Assembly: GCF_016862895.1 (NCBI RefSeq)
Contig: NZ_BONV01000012.1
Location: 79,368-143,367 of the forward strand
Length of the DNA stretch: 64,000 bases
Source: Planotetraspora kaengkrachanensis
GTDB taxonomy: Bacteria > Actinomycetota > Actinomycetes > Streptosporangiales > Streptosporangiaceae
Direction: 5' to 3'
Shown here: positions 1 through 9,503 of the stretch, piece by piece
Numbering within the stretch: the stretch's first letter is position 1
How the letters are laid out: each line of letters starts with the position of its first letter
Translations under genes and position numbers: made by a program
The notes under the pieces: model-generated
Told to the model about the DNA's origin: nothing
What the model saw: only the letters and a program-made list of their open reading frames with translations
Database searches by the model: none

Positions 1-576
1 GTGGTATTGGGCTCGCGCCCGGAACTTCCCATCATGGTCAGCCAGTACCGACTCAGCCAGCTTGCGGAACGTCCATGGGTCTCTCAGCGCATCTTCGCGT
101 TCGCCCTGAGGGAGCGTCACCAGCAGGCCCGTCAATCGGATAAGGAACGCGAATTGCGCCCAGCGATAGTTCAGGAACGCTTGGCCGCCCTTCATGTATC
201 CAGGTGATGCGGCCGCGGCTAGGTCCTCTGGCACCGTCACAGCGCGTGATGCCCAGGACAGCACGGTGTTGATGATCTCGAACTTCCGCTCTACACCGAC
301 AGTGGCAGGACTTAGAGGCATCACGTTGAGGTACAGCAACTCCGCGGCCAGCACGATCGCCTCATCGGAGCCAGTTGCTATCTGGCGCTCAAGCTTGACC
401 ATGAACTCGTCGGACGAACCGTCCCAGTTCTCAACGAAGCGATGGAAGAGCTCCGTAGCCGCCGCGGGAGACCAGATGTTCAGACCCGGAGCGAACGATG
501 ACTGACCGCTCAGAAGTCCTTGGTTGAAGACCTTCTGAGCGGCCCGGCACACGACCTCGCGCTGCTCCCGATCCAT
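1..576 (-). CDS. McrB-like AAA ATPase, N-terminal part (runs off the left edge)
   Basis: The minus strand reads open from an ATG at 576 to the window edge (about 192 residues). The start is set by a strong ribosome binding site, AGGAGGGGG at 581-589 on the minus strand. The protein begins MDREQREVVCRAAQKVF and contains segments such as LLYLNVMPLS, KFEIINTVLSW, NYRWAQFAFLIRL and DPWTFRKL. This pattern resembles the helical N-terminal region of actinobacterial McrB-type AAA proteins, which precede a GTP/ATP-binding motor used in modification-dependent restriction. The AAA domain itself would lie outside the window, so the assignment rests only on the N-terminal pattern. The gene follows the SNF2 helicase on the same strand with a gap of about 300 bases, so they may belong to one defence locus. 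Confidence 0.5.
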   Translation of the reverse strand, partial: MDREQREVVCRAAQKVFNQGLLSGQSSFAPGLNIWSPAAATELFHRFVENWDGSSDEFMVKLERQIATGSDEAIVLAAELLYLNVMPLSPATVGVERKFEIINTVLSWASRAVTVPEDLAAAASPGYMKGGQAFLNYRWAQFAFLIRLTGLLVTLPQGEREDALRDPWTFRKLAESVLADHDGKFRARAQYH

Positions 577-881
577 GAAGCCCCCTCCTGTAATGGATGT
601 CTCTCAGTCATTACCTGCGGATGCGCCGGGCGTTACACGACGGACCGTTGACAGTCAGGAGATCGTGGTGATTGAACCGCTTCAAGGCGTCAGGTGGCTC
701 CTGTGATCGGGGCTCGTGCGGGTGCGCGGAAGACCTGTCGGTCGTGCCATTCGATGGCGAGAGTTCCACGCCGTCGAGCCCGGCTTGCTCCCTCCGAGGC
801 CGAACCACTGATCTCAGATGTTAGCCAAACCGGATCAAGCCCACTGAGCACCGCTCCACGCCAGCCGGGCGCACGCAAAGG
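577..881. other. Intergenic stretch between SNF2 helicase and McrB-like gene
   Basis: No convincing gene is seen. The frames that stay open here have no ribosome binding site and no recognisable product. It ends at the good ribosome binding site of the McrB-like gene, so it probably holds that gene's own promoter. Confidence 0.4.
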
Positions 882-3542
882 TCAAGTCTCGACAGAGGCA
901 CGCTCGGCAAGGCGTCGGCGCTCAGCGGCCACGACCTCTCGAGCGAGATCAGCCTCGGACAGGTCCACCGCCTCGGGAGTGGAGTCAGCCATGTCACTAA
1001 CACGGGCGAAATCGTTAAACAGCTGCTTCTTCCCGGCTAGCAACTCGATGATCCGTTGATCGACACTGTCCTCGGACAGCAATCGGTGGACCTGCACTGA
1101 CTGCACCTGACCCATGCGGTGTGCGCGGGCAATGGCTTGGGCCTCGGTGGTGGGCTTGAGCTGAGGTTCACAGATGACGACGACGGAGGCGGACTGGATG
1201 TTGAGCCCGACGCCGCCGGCCATGATCTGGGAAACAAGCACGGCGCCGTGCTTGGCCGACGAGAACTGGTCCACAATCTGCTGACGTTTACTCGCTGGCA
1301 CCGACCCCGTCAGGGGCCCGAATACCTGCCCCGGCAGCGACCGAACAACCAGGCTCAGCACGTCTCTGAAGTAAGAGAACACGATGACCCGCCGCTCGTT
1401 CTCCCGCGCCTCGCGGACGATCTCGATCAGCCGTTGCCCTTTCTCGGACTTGGATCCCTGGAGCATGGCCGCCTGGCGCATCTCCATGAAGTTGCCACGC
1501 TCAACTGCGGCCCGGTAGTGGGCAGTGTCGGCTGAGGACATGGGCAGCCATTCCTCAATCTCGATCAGCTCTGGGAGTTCAGTTAGCACGTCTTCCTGGT
1601 TCCGGCGGAGGTACGCCGGCGCGATCTGCCGCCGAAAGGTCCTCGGGGAGAGTTCCGTGGCATCAACGGCGAGGTCGGAGCGCACGTAGGACGCCAGATT
1701 GCGGAACTCGTCGACCTTGTTCTCCAGCGGCGTGCCGGTGAGGAGGATCGCACGCTCTGAGCGCGCGATGAGTTGGTTGGTCCTGATGGTTCGCCGTGCC
1801 TGCGGATTCTTGATGTAGTGGGCTTCGTCGACCACGATGCACGCCAGGTCACGGAGTTCCTTTAGGGCTGGCTCCCACCACGCCAGGGTCTCGTACGTCG
1901 TGACGGCGACCCCGCCATCGCGCACCCATGTGCGGGCTGCGCGGTCGCGATCCGGTCCGTGGACCCGGTGCGCTCGGAGCTTCGACTTGCTACTCACCTC
2001 GCGGACCCAGTTGGTCACCACTGCGGCCGGACACACCACCAGGAAGTGGGCCTCACCCCGACTGCGCAGATGGGCGAGGACGGCAATGGCCTCGACGGTC
2101 TTGCCGAGGCCCATCTCGTCCCCAATGATGACCTTTCGCTGCACGAGGGCGAAGCGGGCCGCGAAGCTCTGGTAGCCGCGCAGCGACGCCGTCAGATGTT
2201 CACCGCTGAGCGCCTGGTCACGCACCGCCTTGATGATCTCCTCTGGGAGATCCCCGTGCACCTTGTTCTCGTCCTCAGTGATAAAACCGAGCTCGGAGAG
2301 CATGGCGAAGTAGTCGGCGGGTCGGGCGAGAAAGTCATCCCACGGATCCGCGCCAACGCTATTCGGCCCGGACGCGAACGACCCGCCGAGCAGCTCAGCT
2401 CGCCGTTTGACGATTTGGATGCTTTCCAGGAACCCTGCAGCTGCGAGCATCCTGGTCGGAATCACGAGAAGGTGACTCGTCTCGTCCCTGACAGCTGTCC
2501 GCAAAGGTGCCAGCTCGGCTGCACGCTCAAGGTCGCCTGACGCGCCCCGGGTCTGACGGGACGCATCCCAGTCGGCGAGGCAGCGCAGGAGGTGGGTGGT
2601 CTCCGGAAGCCGGCTATTGATATCAATGCGGACCGGCATCTCGTCGTACGTCGTCTGCCATAGCGTCTGGGCGGCTCCGAGCATGCGCCACGCCGAGGTC
2701 TCCCCCACGCCTGGAAGCATCTGTAGTGACCAGCGCTGGTTCAGCACCTCCTGCACCGTGCGGATGCCCGCCTGGGAGAGTGCACCCACTCGGAGGCGGT
2801 CGCGAGTGGCCGTCTTCAACGCCTCCACAGGCATCTCCCGCAGGATGCGCTGGACCTCCGCGCGTCGCACCTTCTCGCCTGCGTCGCGCGCAGCCGAGCG
2901 GTACAAGGCTTCGCTTGCAACGACCTTGTCGATGACAGCCAGCGCCTCGGACAGGCCCTCGACGACCGTCCGGTCCACGACCTCGGGCTCCGAGCCGGTC
3001 CGCCGGGAGACGAGGTCGAAAAGAAGGTCCGGATCGAGCAGCGCCTCAAACCCAAGGCGTGCCGGATCGACGGGCGCAGTAACAACGCCGAGCTGCTCCA
3101 GACGTCTGGGTCCACCACCCCCGATGATCGCCGCATGCTGATGGCGCAGGAATTCACCCGCGGCGTCCGCCGACTGCTTCTTCGCCGATCCGGCGAAGAA
3201 GCGACGCAGACTGAGCGAAGGACCGACGTCGGCGATGGCACGCGGTACATCCTCGATGAGCAGCCGCAGCAACGCATGATCGTCGGCCGTCGTCGCCGGG
3301 AGGGTAGCGCGCTCCCACAGGTATCTGACGACGTCTGCATCGCGCATCTCGAGTGGAATCACGCGCCAAGCGGCCTGGCCCGCCCGGGTGATATCCACGC
3401 TGCGTGAGCGCAGATCTCGCTCACTGCTGCTGGCGGCGTCCTGGACAGCACGGTGCCAACCCTGCACGTAGGCGGCTTGTTGACCCCACTGCGTGAAGTC
3501 CGCCACGAGGCGACGAACCTGTTCGCGCTCTGTCTTGTTCAT
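882..3542 (-). CDS. SNF2-family helicase/translocase with helix-hairpin-helix region
   Basis: An 886-residue protein. The C-terminal two thirds is a complete SNF2-type ATPase: Walker A GDEMGLGKT near residue 473, DEAH box VVDEAHYIKN near 569, TGTPLENK, and motif VI ARAHRMGQ near 805. SNF2 motors translocate on double-stranded DNA. The N-terminal half (about 1-400) is specific to a subfamily; around 250-290 it has a helix-hairpin-helix-like stretch (GIRTVQEV ... LPGVGETSAWRML), which usually binds DNA. No nuclease domain is visible. The start at 3542 has only a weak GCGAGG upstream. It is divergent from the helicase at 3701, with 158 bases between them, and the McrB-like gene lies downstream on the same strand. 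A role in anti-phage defence is inferred from the neighbourhood, not shown. Confidence 0.8.
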   Translation of the reverse strand: MNKTEREQVRRLVADFTQWGQQAAYVQGWHRAVQDAASSSERDLRSRSVDITRAGQAAWRVIPLEMRDADVVRYLWERATLPATTADDHALLRLLIEDVPRAIADVGPSLSLRRFFAGSAKKQSADAAGEFLRHQHAAIIGGGGPRRLEQLGVVTAPVDPARLGFEALLDPDLLFDLVSRRTGSEPEVVDRTVVEGLSEALAVIDKVVASEALYRSAARDAGEKVRRAEVQRILREMPVEALKTATRDRLRVGALSQAGIRTVQEVLNQRWSLQMLPGVGETSAWRMLGAAQTLWQTTYDEMPVRIDINSRLPETTHLLRCLADWDASRQTRGASGDLERAAELAPLRTAVRDETSHLLVIPTRMLAAAGFLESIQIVKRRAELLGGSFASGPNSVGADPWDDFLARPADYFAMLSELGFITEDENKVHGDLPEEIIKAVRDQALSGEHLTASLRGYQSFAARFALVQRKVIIGDEMGLGKTVEAIAVLAHLRSRGEAHFLVVCPAAVVTNWVREVSSKSKLRAHRVHGPDRDRAARTWVRDGGVAVTTYETLAWWEPALKELRDLACIVVDEAHYIKNPQARRTIRTNQLIARSERAILLTGTPLENKVDEFRNLASYVRSDLAVDATELSPRTFRRQIAPAYLRRNQEDVLTELPELIEIEEWLPMSSADTAHYRAAVERGNFMEMRQAAMLQGSKSEKGQRLIEIVREARENERRVIVFSYFRDVLSLVVRSLPGQVFGPLTGSVPASKRQQIVDQFSSAKHGAVLVSQIMAGGVGLNIQSASVVVICEPQLKPTTEAQAIARAHRMGQVQSVQVHRLLSEDSVDQRIIELLAGKKQLFNDFARVSDMADSTPEAVDLSEADLAREVVAAERRRLAERASVET

Positions 3543-3700
3543 GCCTCGCTACGGGGGATCGATGGGTTAGCGTAGGAGATGGTAAAGCACCCGCCCGCGA
3601 CAGGGAATGGGATCTCCAAGTACGCAGCCAGACCGATGCCTTGCTTGTCAGTAATGTCTGTGCTCGTCGATAAGGTCCGCAGGCAGGCTGGAGGTAGCGG

Positions 3701-6700
3701 GTGAGGCTTGAGGATCTCTCGTCGGGTGTCCGAGTAGCCGGCGTGGTGTCCGGCGAGACGGTCTCGGTGATCGCCGCACAGTGGCACGGCTCCGACGCTC
3801 TGGAGCTGACCTACAAGACCTTCGACGGGGGACTGCGCCAGCAGGTGCTCTTCCGGGCCGATGAGATCAAGCTGAGTCTCTCCGACGCGGGCAGCCGGCC
3901 GTTCGACGCCGATGCCGAGGGATTCCGGCTGGTCGCCGAGGCGCAGCGGATCTCCTTAGCCGGACTATTCGACCCGATGCTGGCAGTGGCCACCAGCGAC
4001 GTGCAGCCGTTGCCCCACCAGATCCGGGCTGTGTACGGCGAGATGCTCGACCGCACACCGCTGCGTTTCCTCCTGGCCGACGACCCGGGTGCAGGCAAGA
4101 CGATCATGGCTGGCCTGTACATCAAGGAGCTCCTGCTCCGCGACGACGTGAAGCGCTGCCTGATCGTGGCCCCCGGCGGACTGGTCGACCAGTGGCAGGA
4201 CGAGCTCTTCTTCAAGTTCGGCCTGCGCTTCGACATCCTTGCCCCGGCCATGGTCGACGCCGCGTTCGGGACGAACGTGTTCGAGCAGTACCCGCTGCTC
4301 ATCGCACGGATGGACCAACTCGCGCGCAACGAGGACCTGGCTGCCCAGCTCGACGACGCCGCATTCGACCTGGTCATCGTGGACGAGGCCCACCGGATGG
4401 GGGCACACTACTTCGGCGGCAAGCTGAACAAGACCCGACGCTTTCAGCTCGGCGAGAGCCTGCGCGACCGCACCCGCCACCTGCTGCTAATGACGGCCAC
4501 CCCGCACGCGGGCAAGGAGGAGGACTTCCAGCTCTTCCTCACCCTGCTCGAGCGCGACGGCTTCGAGGGCAAGTTCAAGGCCGGCGTACACCACGCGGAC
4601 AGCACCGGGCTAATGCGACGCATGGTCAAGGAGGACCTGCTCACCTTCGAAGGCAAGCCCCTCTTCCCTGAACGCATCGCCCAGACCGTGCCCTACGAGC
4701 TCACCGAAGACGAGCAGGACCTCTACGAGCGCGTCACCGAGTACGTGCGCGAAGGGATGAACCGGGCCGCACGGCTGGACGACAAACGCCGCAACACCGT
4801 GGGCTTTGCGCTCACGGTGCTCCAGCGACGCCTGGCCTCCAGCCCCGAGGCGATCTACCAGTCCCTGGTCCGACGCGCCGAACGACTCAAGCGCCGCCGC
4901 GACGACCTGATCCACGGCCGCGGTGTCGCCGACGAGCCCGCCCCGATCGACCCGGCGGACTGGGACGACGAGGAGCACAGCGCCGAAGAGGTCGAGCAGG
5001 TCGAGGAGGAACTGCTGGACGCGGCCACCGCGGCCCGCACCATCGAGGAGCTCAACACCGAGCTGGCCGACCTCGACCAGCTCATCCACGTCGCCCGCCG
5101 GGTCCGCAACCTCGACACCGACCGCAAGTGGGTCGAACTGCGCAAGATCCTGGAGGACAACGACCTCATCCACCCAGGCGCAGAGAAGCCACGCAAGCTG
5201 ATCATCTTCACCGAGCACCGCGACACCCTCGACTACCTGGCCCGCAAGATCCGCTCGATCTTCGGCAAGCCCGACACGGTGCAGGCCATCCACGGCGGTG
5301 TCCGGCGTGCCGACCGACGTGCCATCACCGAGGAGTTCACCAAGAACCCGGCCTGCCAGGTGCTCCTGGCCACAGACGCAGCCGGCGAGGGGCTCAACCT
5401 CCAGGCCGCCCACCTGATGGTCAACTACGACCTTCCGTGGAACCCCAACCGCATCGAGCAGCGCTTCGGCCGCGTCCACCGCATCGGCCAGACCGAGGTG
5501 TGCCGCCTGTGGAACCTCGTAGCCGCCAACACCCGCGAGGGCGAAGTGTTCACTCGACTGCTGCAGAAGGTCGAGGAGCAGCGCAAGGCCTACGGCGGCA
5601 AGGTCTTCGACGTCCTGGGATCGGCCTTCGACGAAACGCCGCTGCGCGAGCTGCTGATCAAGGCCATCCAGTACGGCGACCTCCCCGAGACCCGGGCCAA
5701 GATGGAACAGGTCATCGACGACTCGGTCGCCCACGGTCTCAAGGAGCTCCTCGAGGAACGCGCACTCAGCCACGACGCCATGTCGGACGCCGACCTGGCA
5801 CAGATGCAGCGGCTCATGGAGGAGGCCCGCGCCCGCCGACTCCAGCCGCACTACATCGAGTGGGCCTTCCGCCTCGCCTTCCAGCGCCTCGGTGGCCGGC
5901 TCACGAGACGTGAGCGCGGCCGCTACGAAATCACCCACGTTCCCGCGGCCGTCCGCGCTGTCACCAAGCACGGCCCCATCGCCACCCGATACGAGCGAGT
6001 CGCGTTCGAGCTCGAGCGCATCGACGTCGACGACAAGCCGCGTGCCGACCTGCTCGCCCCCGGGCATCCGCTCCACGACGCCGTCGCCGAGCTCACCATC
6101 ACCCAACTCCGCCCCACCCTCGAGCGCGGCACCGTCCTGGTCTCCCCGGAGATCGAGGAGCCGAACCTGTTGGTCGGTGTCGTGGAGGAGGTTGTCGACG
6201 GCACCGGGGAGTCGATCGCCCGACGGTTCGGCTACGCCTACGTCGACGCCTCCGGCCAGGTCACGCCCGCCGGCCCTGCACCGTACCTCGACTGCGTGGC
6301 TGCCCCGAACACCCCCGCCGTGGCTACAGCCGCAAAACAGGCCTGGCTTGGTGAGGCCGAGTCCAAAGCCCGAACATGGATCATCGGCCACCAGCTCAAG
6401 GAGTACCTCGCCGAGGTCTCACCTCGCCGACTCGCGGAAGTGGAACGGACTCGAACGCGGGTCGACCAGCGGCTAGCCCACGAGTCGAACCGGCTCATCG
6501 GCGAGGCAATCGCAGCTCAGGAAAAGGAGCAGACCGGCACCAAGCCGAAGGAGAGCTTCGACAGCCTCATGCGCAAGGCACAGGACCTCCAGGTCCGCCG
6601 GGAGACCCGTCTTGCGCTGCTGGAACATCAGGCCCAACTGGCCACCAAGCCGCCCCGCATAATGACCGCCGCCCTCGTGCTGCCGCTGGCCATGGTCGAG

Positions 6701-7129
6701 ACCGAGATCGCAGCGGACGCCCCCATCCAGGCCAAGGAGACCAAGGCCGTCGAGCGGCGCGGCGTCGAGCTGATACTCGCCACCGAGCGCGCGCTCGGCC
6801 GGGAGCCGCAGAAGCAGGCGTTCAACAACCCCGGCTACGACGTCCTGTCCATCCCCGCCAACGGCGGCCCCTCGATCCGCATCAAGGTCAAGGCACGCAT
6901 CGAGGGAACCGAAGACTTCTACGTCACCCACAACGAGATCATCACCGGCAAAAACGCCGTCCCCCACTACCGACTCGCCCTGGTCACCGTCAGCAAGGCC
7001 GACCCCGAGCGCGACCAGGTACGGTACGTCGCCGACCCTTTCGCCAGCGTCGACTTCGGCGACCTCTCTGCGGCTGGCATCCGCGCCAGCTGGTCGAATA
7101 CCTGGACCGCAGGCACCCCGCCATTCTGA
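3701..7129 (+). CDS. DrmD-like SNF2 helicase with C-terminal DUF3883
   Basis: A 1142-residue protein starting at GTG 3701 behind GGAGGTAG. The helicase core shows LADDPGAGKTIMAGL near residue 127 (Walker A), VIVDEAHRMG near 226, MTATPHAGKEED, TDAAGEGLNLQ and FGRVHRIGQTEV near 592. A charged, probably coiled-coil region (RRAERLKRRRDDL ... EEVEQVEEELLDAA) is inserted between the two RecA-like lobes. The final 110 residues (RRGVELILATERALGR ... NEIITGKN ... YRLALVTVS) match the DUF3883 type seen at the end of helicases such as DrmD of class 1 DISARM. DISARM partners drmA, drmB, drmC and a methyltransferase are not present, so this is a solitary or differently partnered homologue. It is divergent from the other SNF2 gene. 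The reading frame is intact throughout. Confidence 0.8.
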   Translation: MRLEDLSSGVRVAGVVSGETVSVIAAQWHGSDALELTYKTFDGGLRQQVLFRADEIKLSLSDAGSRPFDADAEGFRLVAEAQRISLAGLFDPMLAVATSDVQPLPHQIRAVYGEMLDRTPLRFLLADDPGAGKTIMAGLYIKELLLRDDVKRCLIVAPGGLVDQWQDELFFKFGLRFDILAPAMVDAAFGTNVFEQYPLLIARMDQLARNEDLAAQLDDAAFDLVIVDEAHRMGAHYFGGKLNKTRRFQLGESLRDRTRHLLLMTATPHAGKEEDFQLFLTLLERDGFEGKFKAGVHHADSTGLMRRMVKEDLLTFEGKPLFPERIAQTVPYELTEDEQDLYERVTEYVREGMNRAARLDDKRRNTVGFALTVLQRRLASSPEAIYQSLVRRAERLKRRRDDLIHGRGVADEPAPIDPADWDDEEHSAEEVEQVEEELLDAATAARTIEELNTELADLDQLIHVARRVRNLDTDRKWVELRKILEDNDLIHPGAEKPRKLIIFTEHRDTLDYLARKIRSIFGKPDTVQAIHGGVRRADRRAITEEFTKNPACQVLLATDAAGEGLNLQAAHLMVNYDLPWNPNRIEQRFGRVHRIGQTEVCRLWNLVAANTREGEVFTRLLQKVEEQRKAYGGKVFDVLGSAFDETPLRELLIKAIQYGDLPETRAKMEQVIDDSVAHGLKELLEERALSHDAMSDADLAQMQRLMEEARARRLQPHYIEWAFRLAFQRLGGRLTRRERGRYEITHVPAAVRAVTKHGPIATRYERVAFELERIDVDDKPRADLLAPGHPLHDAVAELTITQLRPTLERGTVLVSPEIEEPNLLVGVVEEVVDGTGESIARRFGYAYVDASGQVTPAGPAPYLDCVAAPNTPAVATAAKQAWLGEAESKARTWIIGHQLKEYLAEVSPRRLAEVERTRTRVDQRLAHESNRLIGEAIAAQEKEQTGTKPKESFDSLMRKAQDLQVRRETRLALLEHQAQLATKPPRIMTAALVLPLAMVETEIAADAPIQAKETKAVERRGVELILATERALGREPQKQAFNNPGYDVLSIPANGGPSIRIKVKARIEGTEDFYVTHNEIITGKNAVPHYRLALVTVSKADPERDQVRYVADPFASVDFGDLSAAGIRASWSNTWTAGTPPF

Positions 7130-7813
7130 TCCACTGGCTCTCCCCTCGGGGCGTGGAGCCCGAACCAGGAAGGGTTTGGCCGTGGCACCTACCACAAGGC
7201 GCCGGTTTCACCCCACGTTCCGGACCGGTGCCTTGGGCGATCGCTGACGCGGCCCTCCTCCGTCGAGCCTCGGCCACTGGTTCCACGCGGTGTGACGGCA
7301 ACAGTGACGGCACGTCGGTCACCATAGGCTTACGCTCGGCACCGTAAAGCACACTCCATGCCCCAGCTCACTGGCGGCCAACAGAGCGATCGTACGCCTG
7401 AAAAGCGGAGGGTCATTCCTCTACGCTCGAGTTATGACGGATCTCGATCTCTTTGAGGCTTGAGACCTGCATCTTCTACCCTCGCACTGTCCATCAGCGC
7501 CCGGTTAATTAGGAATCGCGGCTCGACAACGTCTCCGCCGCCACGTGTAATCCCATCACCTGAGCCTGCACTATCAACGCTGAGTAACGGACTAAGAGAG
7601 CATCTCGCTGTGAACCTGTGAACGCAGATGCTTTCGCTGGAGACTCTCGGCCGTGTTTTTAAGCGCGGTCGCGAGCTGGAGATACTCAAGGTTGACACAG
7701 GCCCTGCGGGCACAGGTGCTGGAGTTGAACGCCGTACGGGATCCTTCCCTCAGTGCGCTCACCTGCCCACGAACCGACCGATTTTCGATCAAGGCCGCTA
7801 ATGCGGCACTCAA
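7130..7813. other. Gene-poor stretch downstream of the DrmD-like helicase
   Basis: About 680 bases with no frame that has both a ribosome binding site and a plausible product. Base composition falls towards the right end (runs such as ATTGCTTTAAATATG near 7819), merging into the AT-richer small gene at 7814-8143. It looks like old, decayed sequence. Confidence 0.4.
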
Positions 7814-8143
7814 TCAAATTGCTTTAAATATGTGAAATGACTTATCGAGATCCCATTCATCCAATAAGCCCAGAGTGCTATTTTCATCGCCGGACACCAT
7901 CGACGCCACCGCGAGTCGCAGCTTTGCATAGTTCATGTCCGGCCTTCGGGCCGCCCCAAGCGCATCTTCTTTACCTCCATCAATAGCCCCGATCATCCCG
8001 AGCGCCAGAATCATTCCCGTAGCCTGCCCAATAACGGTATGAACGGCCCCACTTTCGCCCTCATCTCTAAAGTGATCAGCCATTTTCTTCAGTTCAACAA
8101 CGGCAAGCGCAATCGCCAAAGTCAAGTCCTCTATTTCTTCCAT
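7814..8143 (-). CDS. Small hypothetical protein, AT-richer than neighbours
   Basis: A 109-residue protein that I do not recognise. It starts at ATG 8143 with GAAGGACAG upstream on the minus strand. The sequence is acidic and largely helical (MEEIEDLTLAIALAVVELKK, then TVIGQATGMILALGMIGAIDGG, a hydrophobic Gly/Ala/Ile segment of about 20 residues that is either a buried helix or a short membrane helix) and ends with LLDEWDLDKSFHIFKAI. Codon use is much less GC-biased at the third position than in the surrounding genes, which suggests recent acquisition. No partner gene is adjacent. Confidence 0.5.
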   Translation of the reverse strand: MEEIEDLTLAIALAVVELKKMADHFRDEGESGAVHTVIGQATGMILALGMIGAIDGGKEDALGAARRPDMNYAKLRLAVASMVSGDENSTLGLLDEWDLDKSFHIFKAI

Positions 8144-8664
8144 AGCCTGTCCTTCTAACGCTTAGGTTCGATATCCGACAACGAGAACATCCGGCCCACG
8201 AGGACCAATACAGCGGACAAGCTACAGGAGTCGCAATCGGATGTTCTACTCCTCGCCCGACTCTCTGCCCAACCTGACACAGGAACCTCTATGTCTCGCA
8301 ATAAGGGTGGCCCTGTTCATCTCAGTGCTCATGCCGTCGCGCTGGGCCTGCCCTCCACTGGACGAGGATCAGGAGGAGACGCTCGGCTACTAGGACAAGG
8401 CTGAGAGCCCAGTGACCCCCACATATGTTCCACCAGAGGATCCGTCGAAGGAGTCGTGGACACTCTGGGACGCGCATAGTTGCCTTCCTGCCGCGCGGCT
8501 TCCGTTCCTCGGGCCTGACGGCCCTGCGGTACGGGTCCTCTTGCCAACGAGTGACTCGTGACCGACTCGGCGCGGGACCTGTGCGGGACGATCAAGCAAG
8601 GGACGGGTGCCTAGCAGTGCGTTTGTGCAGGTGAAACTATGTGAGCGGACCGTTCCGGCCGCGC
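8144..8664. other. Stretch without a recognisable gene upstream of the tRNA-Arg remnant
   Basis: About 520 bases. Short frames exist on both strands but none has a credible start, codon bias or product. The segment ends at a tRNA 3' remnant, so it may be the inner side of an old integration boundary. Confidence 0.35.
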
Positions 8665-8707
8665 TCTCCTAAAGCGGGTGCCGCAGGTTCGAATCCTGCC
8701 GGGGGCA
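8665..8707 (+). other. 3' remnant of tRNA-Arg (CCU anticodon), possible attachment site
   Basis: The segment carries an anticodon loop CTCCTAA, most of the 3' anticodon-stem strand, a perfect T-arm (GCAGG TTCGAAT CCTGC) and the 3' acceptor strand CGGGGGC plus discriminator A. The 5' acceptor strand (expected GCCCCCG) and the D-arm are absent upstream, and the anticodon stem has a mismatch. This is what remains when an integrative element uses the 3' end of a tRNA gene as its attachment site, or when a tRNA gene is cut by a deletion. It is not a functional tRNA. Confidence 0.65.
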
Positions 8708-8864
8708 CTGTTTGACCTTGCACGTCCGCCGCTGCAACAGGTCACACAGGTAACGGAGTAACTCATCGTCGTTCCCAGCGATCCGGCGAGAAGCGGTGAT
8801 GGTTCTGCATTCCTGCTCCACCGGCAACACGCTCTGCGATCACATGTGCCATCTGATGGCCGGC

Positions 8865-9382
8865 TCAGCAAACATCATCCGTGCGTCCGGCCGTCAGCCT
8901 GTACAGATGCGCCTGGATACGGCCCCGGTCCTCCGGGAAGACGCTCTCCCACTCATCCCTGAGATCGAACCACATCGGCGGCTGGCCGCTTTCCCCGACC
9001 AGTGGAACCTCACGATCGATGATCGCGGCGTATGACAATCCCAGCGTCGCGACCAACCGGCACGATAGGAACGAACAGATACAGCCGCCGGAACAGGCAA
9101 TAGCTCAGCCCGCAGCCCCGTCTCCTCAAGAAGCTCGCGGGCCGCGGCGTCTCTCGGCGTCTCATCTCGCTCAACCTTGCCCCCTGGCGGCACCCACCCA
9201 CGCCAGCGATGCCTTATAAGCAGGACGTGCCTGAATGCGGGGTCAGTCACCCAGACCTCGGCTGCAAGCGGCTCCATCGGCCCGTGAAGGGCGCGCTCCA
9301 ACCAAGCCCGGGCGTCATCGAACTCCAGCGCAGCGAGATGGGCATCAGCGACGGCCGCGCCCAAGGTCACTTGTCCAAGCAC
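8865..9382 (-). pseudogene. NUDIX hydrolase, frameshifted
   Basis: The minus-strand frame from GTG 9382 encodes a canonical Nudix box (GGKVERDE ... RELLEETGL) that binds Mg2+ and hydrolyses nucleoside-diphosphate-linked substrates. After ...VSVRSYRAGW the frame loses homology, while the neighbouring frame continues with ATLGLSYAAIIDREVPL and ends ...WESVFPEDRGRIQAHLYRL, a typical family C-terminus. The break lies at about 9045-9056, where a one-base change would restore one frame. In the present reading the enzyme would have a wrong tail of about 50 residues. It is either a decayed gene or a sequencing error; adjacent genes show the same kind of damage. Confidence 0.65.
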
Positions 9383-9503
9383 GTTGTCAACCGCCTACCG
9401 CACCTTATGTAGCCGCCAGGAGCGAGGTGCTGTGCACGCTGCCCGACCGCGATGCTGGTGATCACCGCCGATAGAGGCGGTCTTCGCCGTGAGGGGGAAG
9501 TTG

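Noticed and set aside
4610..6391. A 593-codon minus-strand open frame opposite the DrmD-like helicase
   Set aside because: Low-complexity Val/Gly/Leu/Asp sequence with no homology pattern; the plus strand encodes an intact helicase.
3701..7129. A complete class 1 DISARM system
   Set aside because: Only the DrmD-like helicase is seen; drmA, drmB, drmC and the methyltransferase are missing on both sides.
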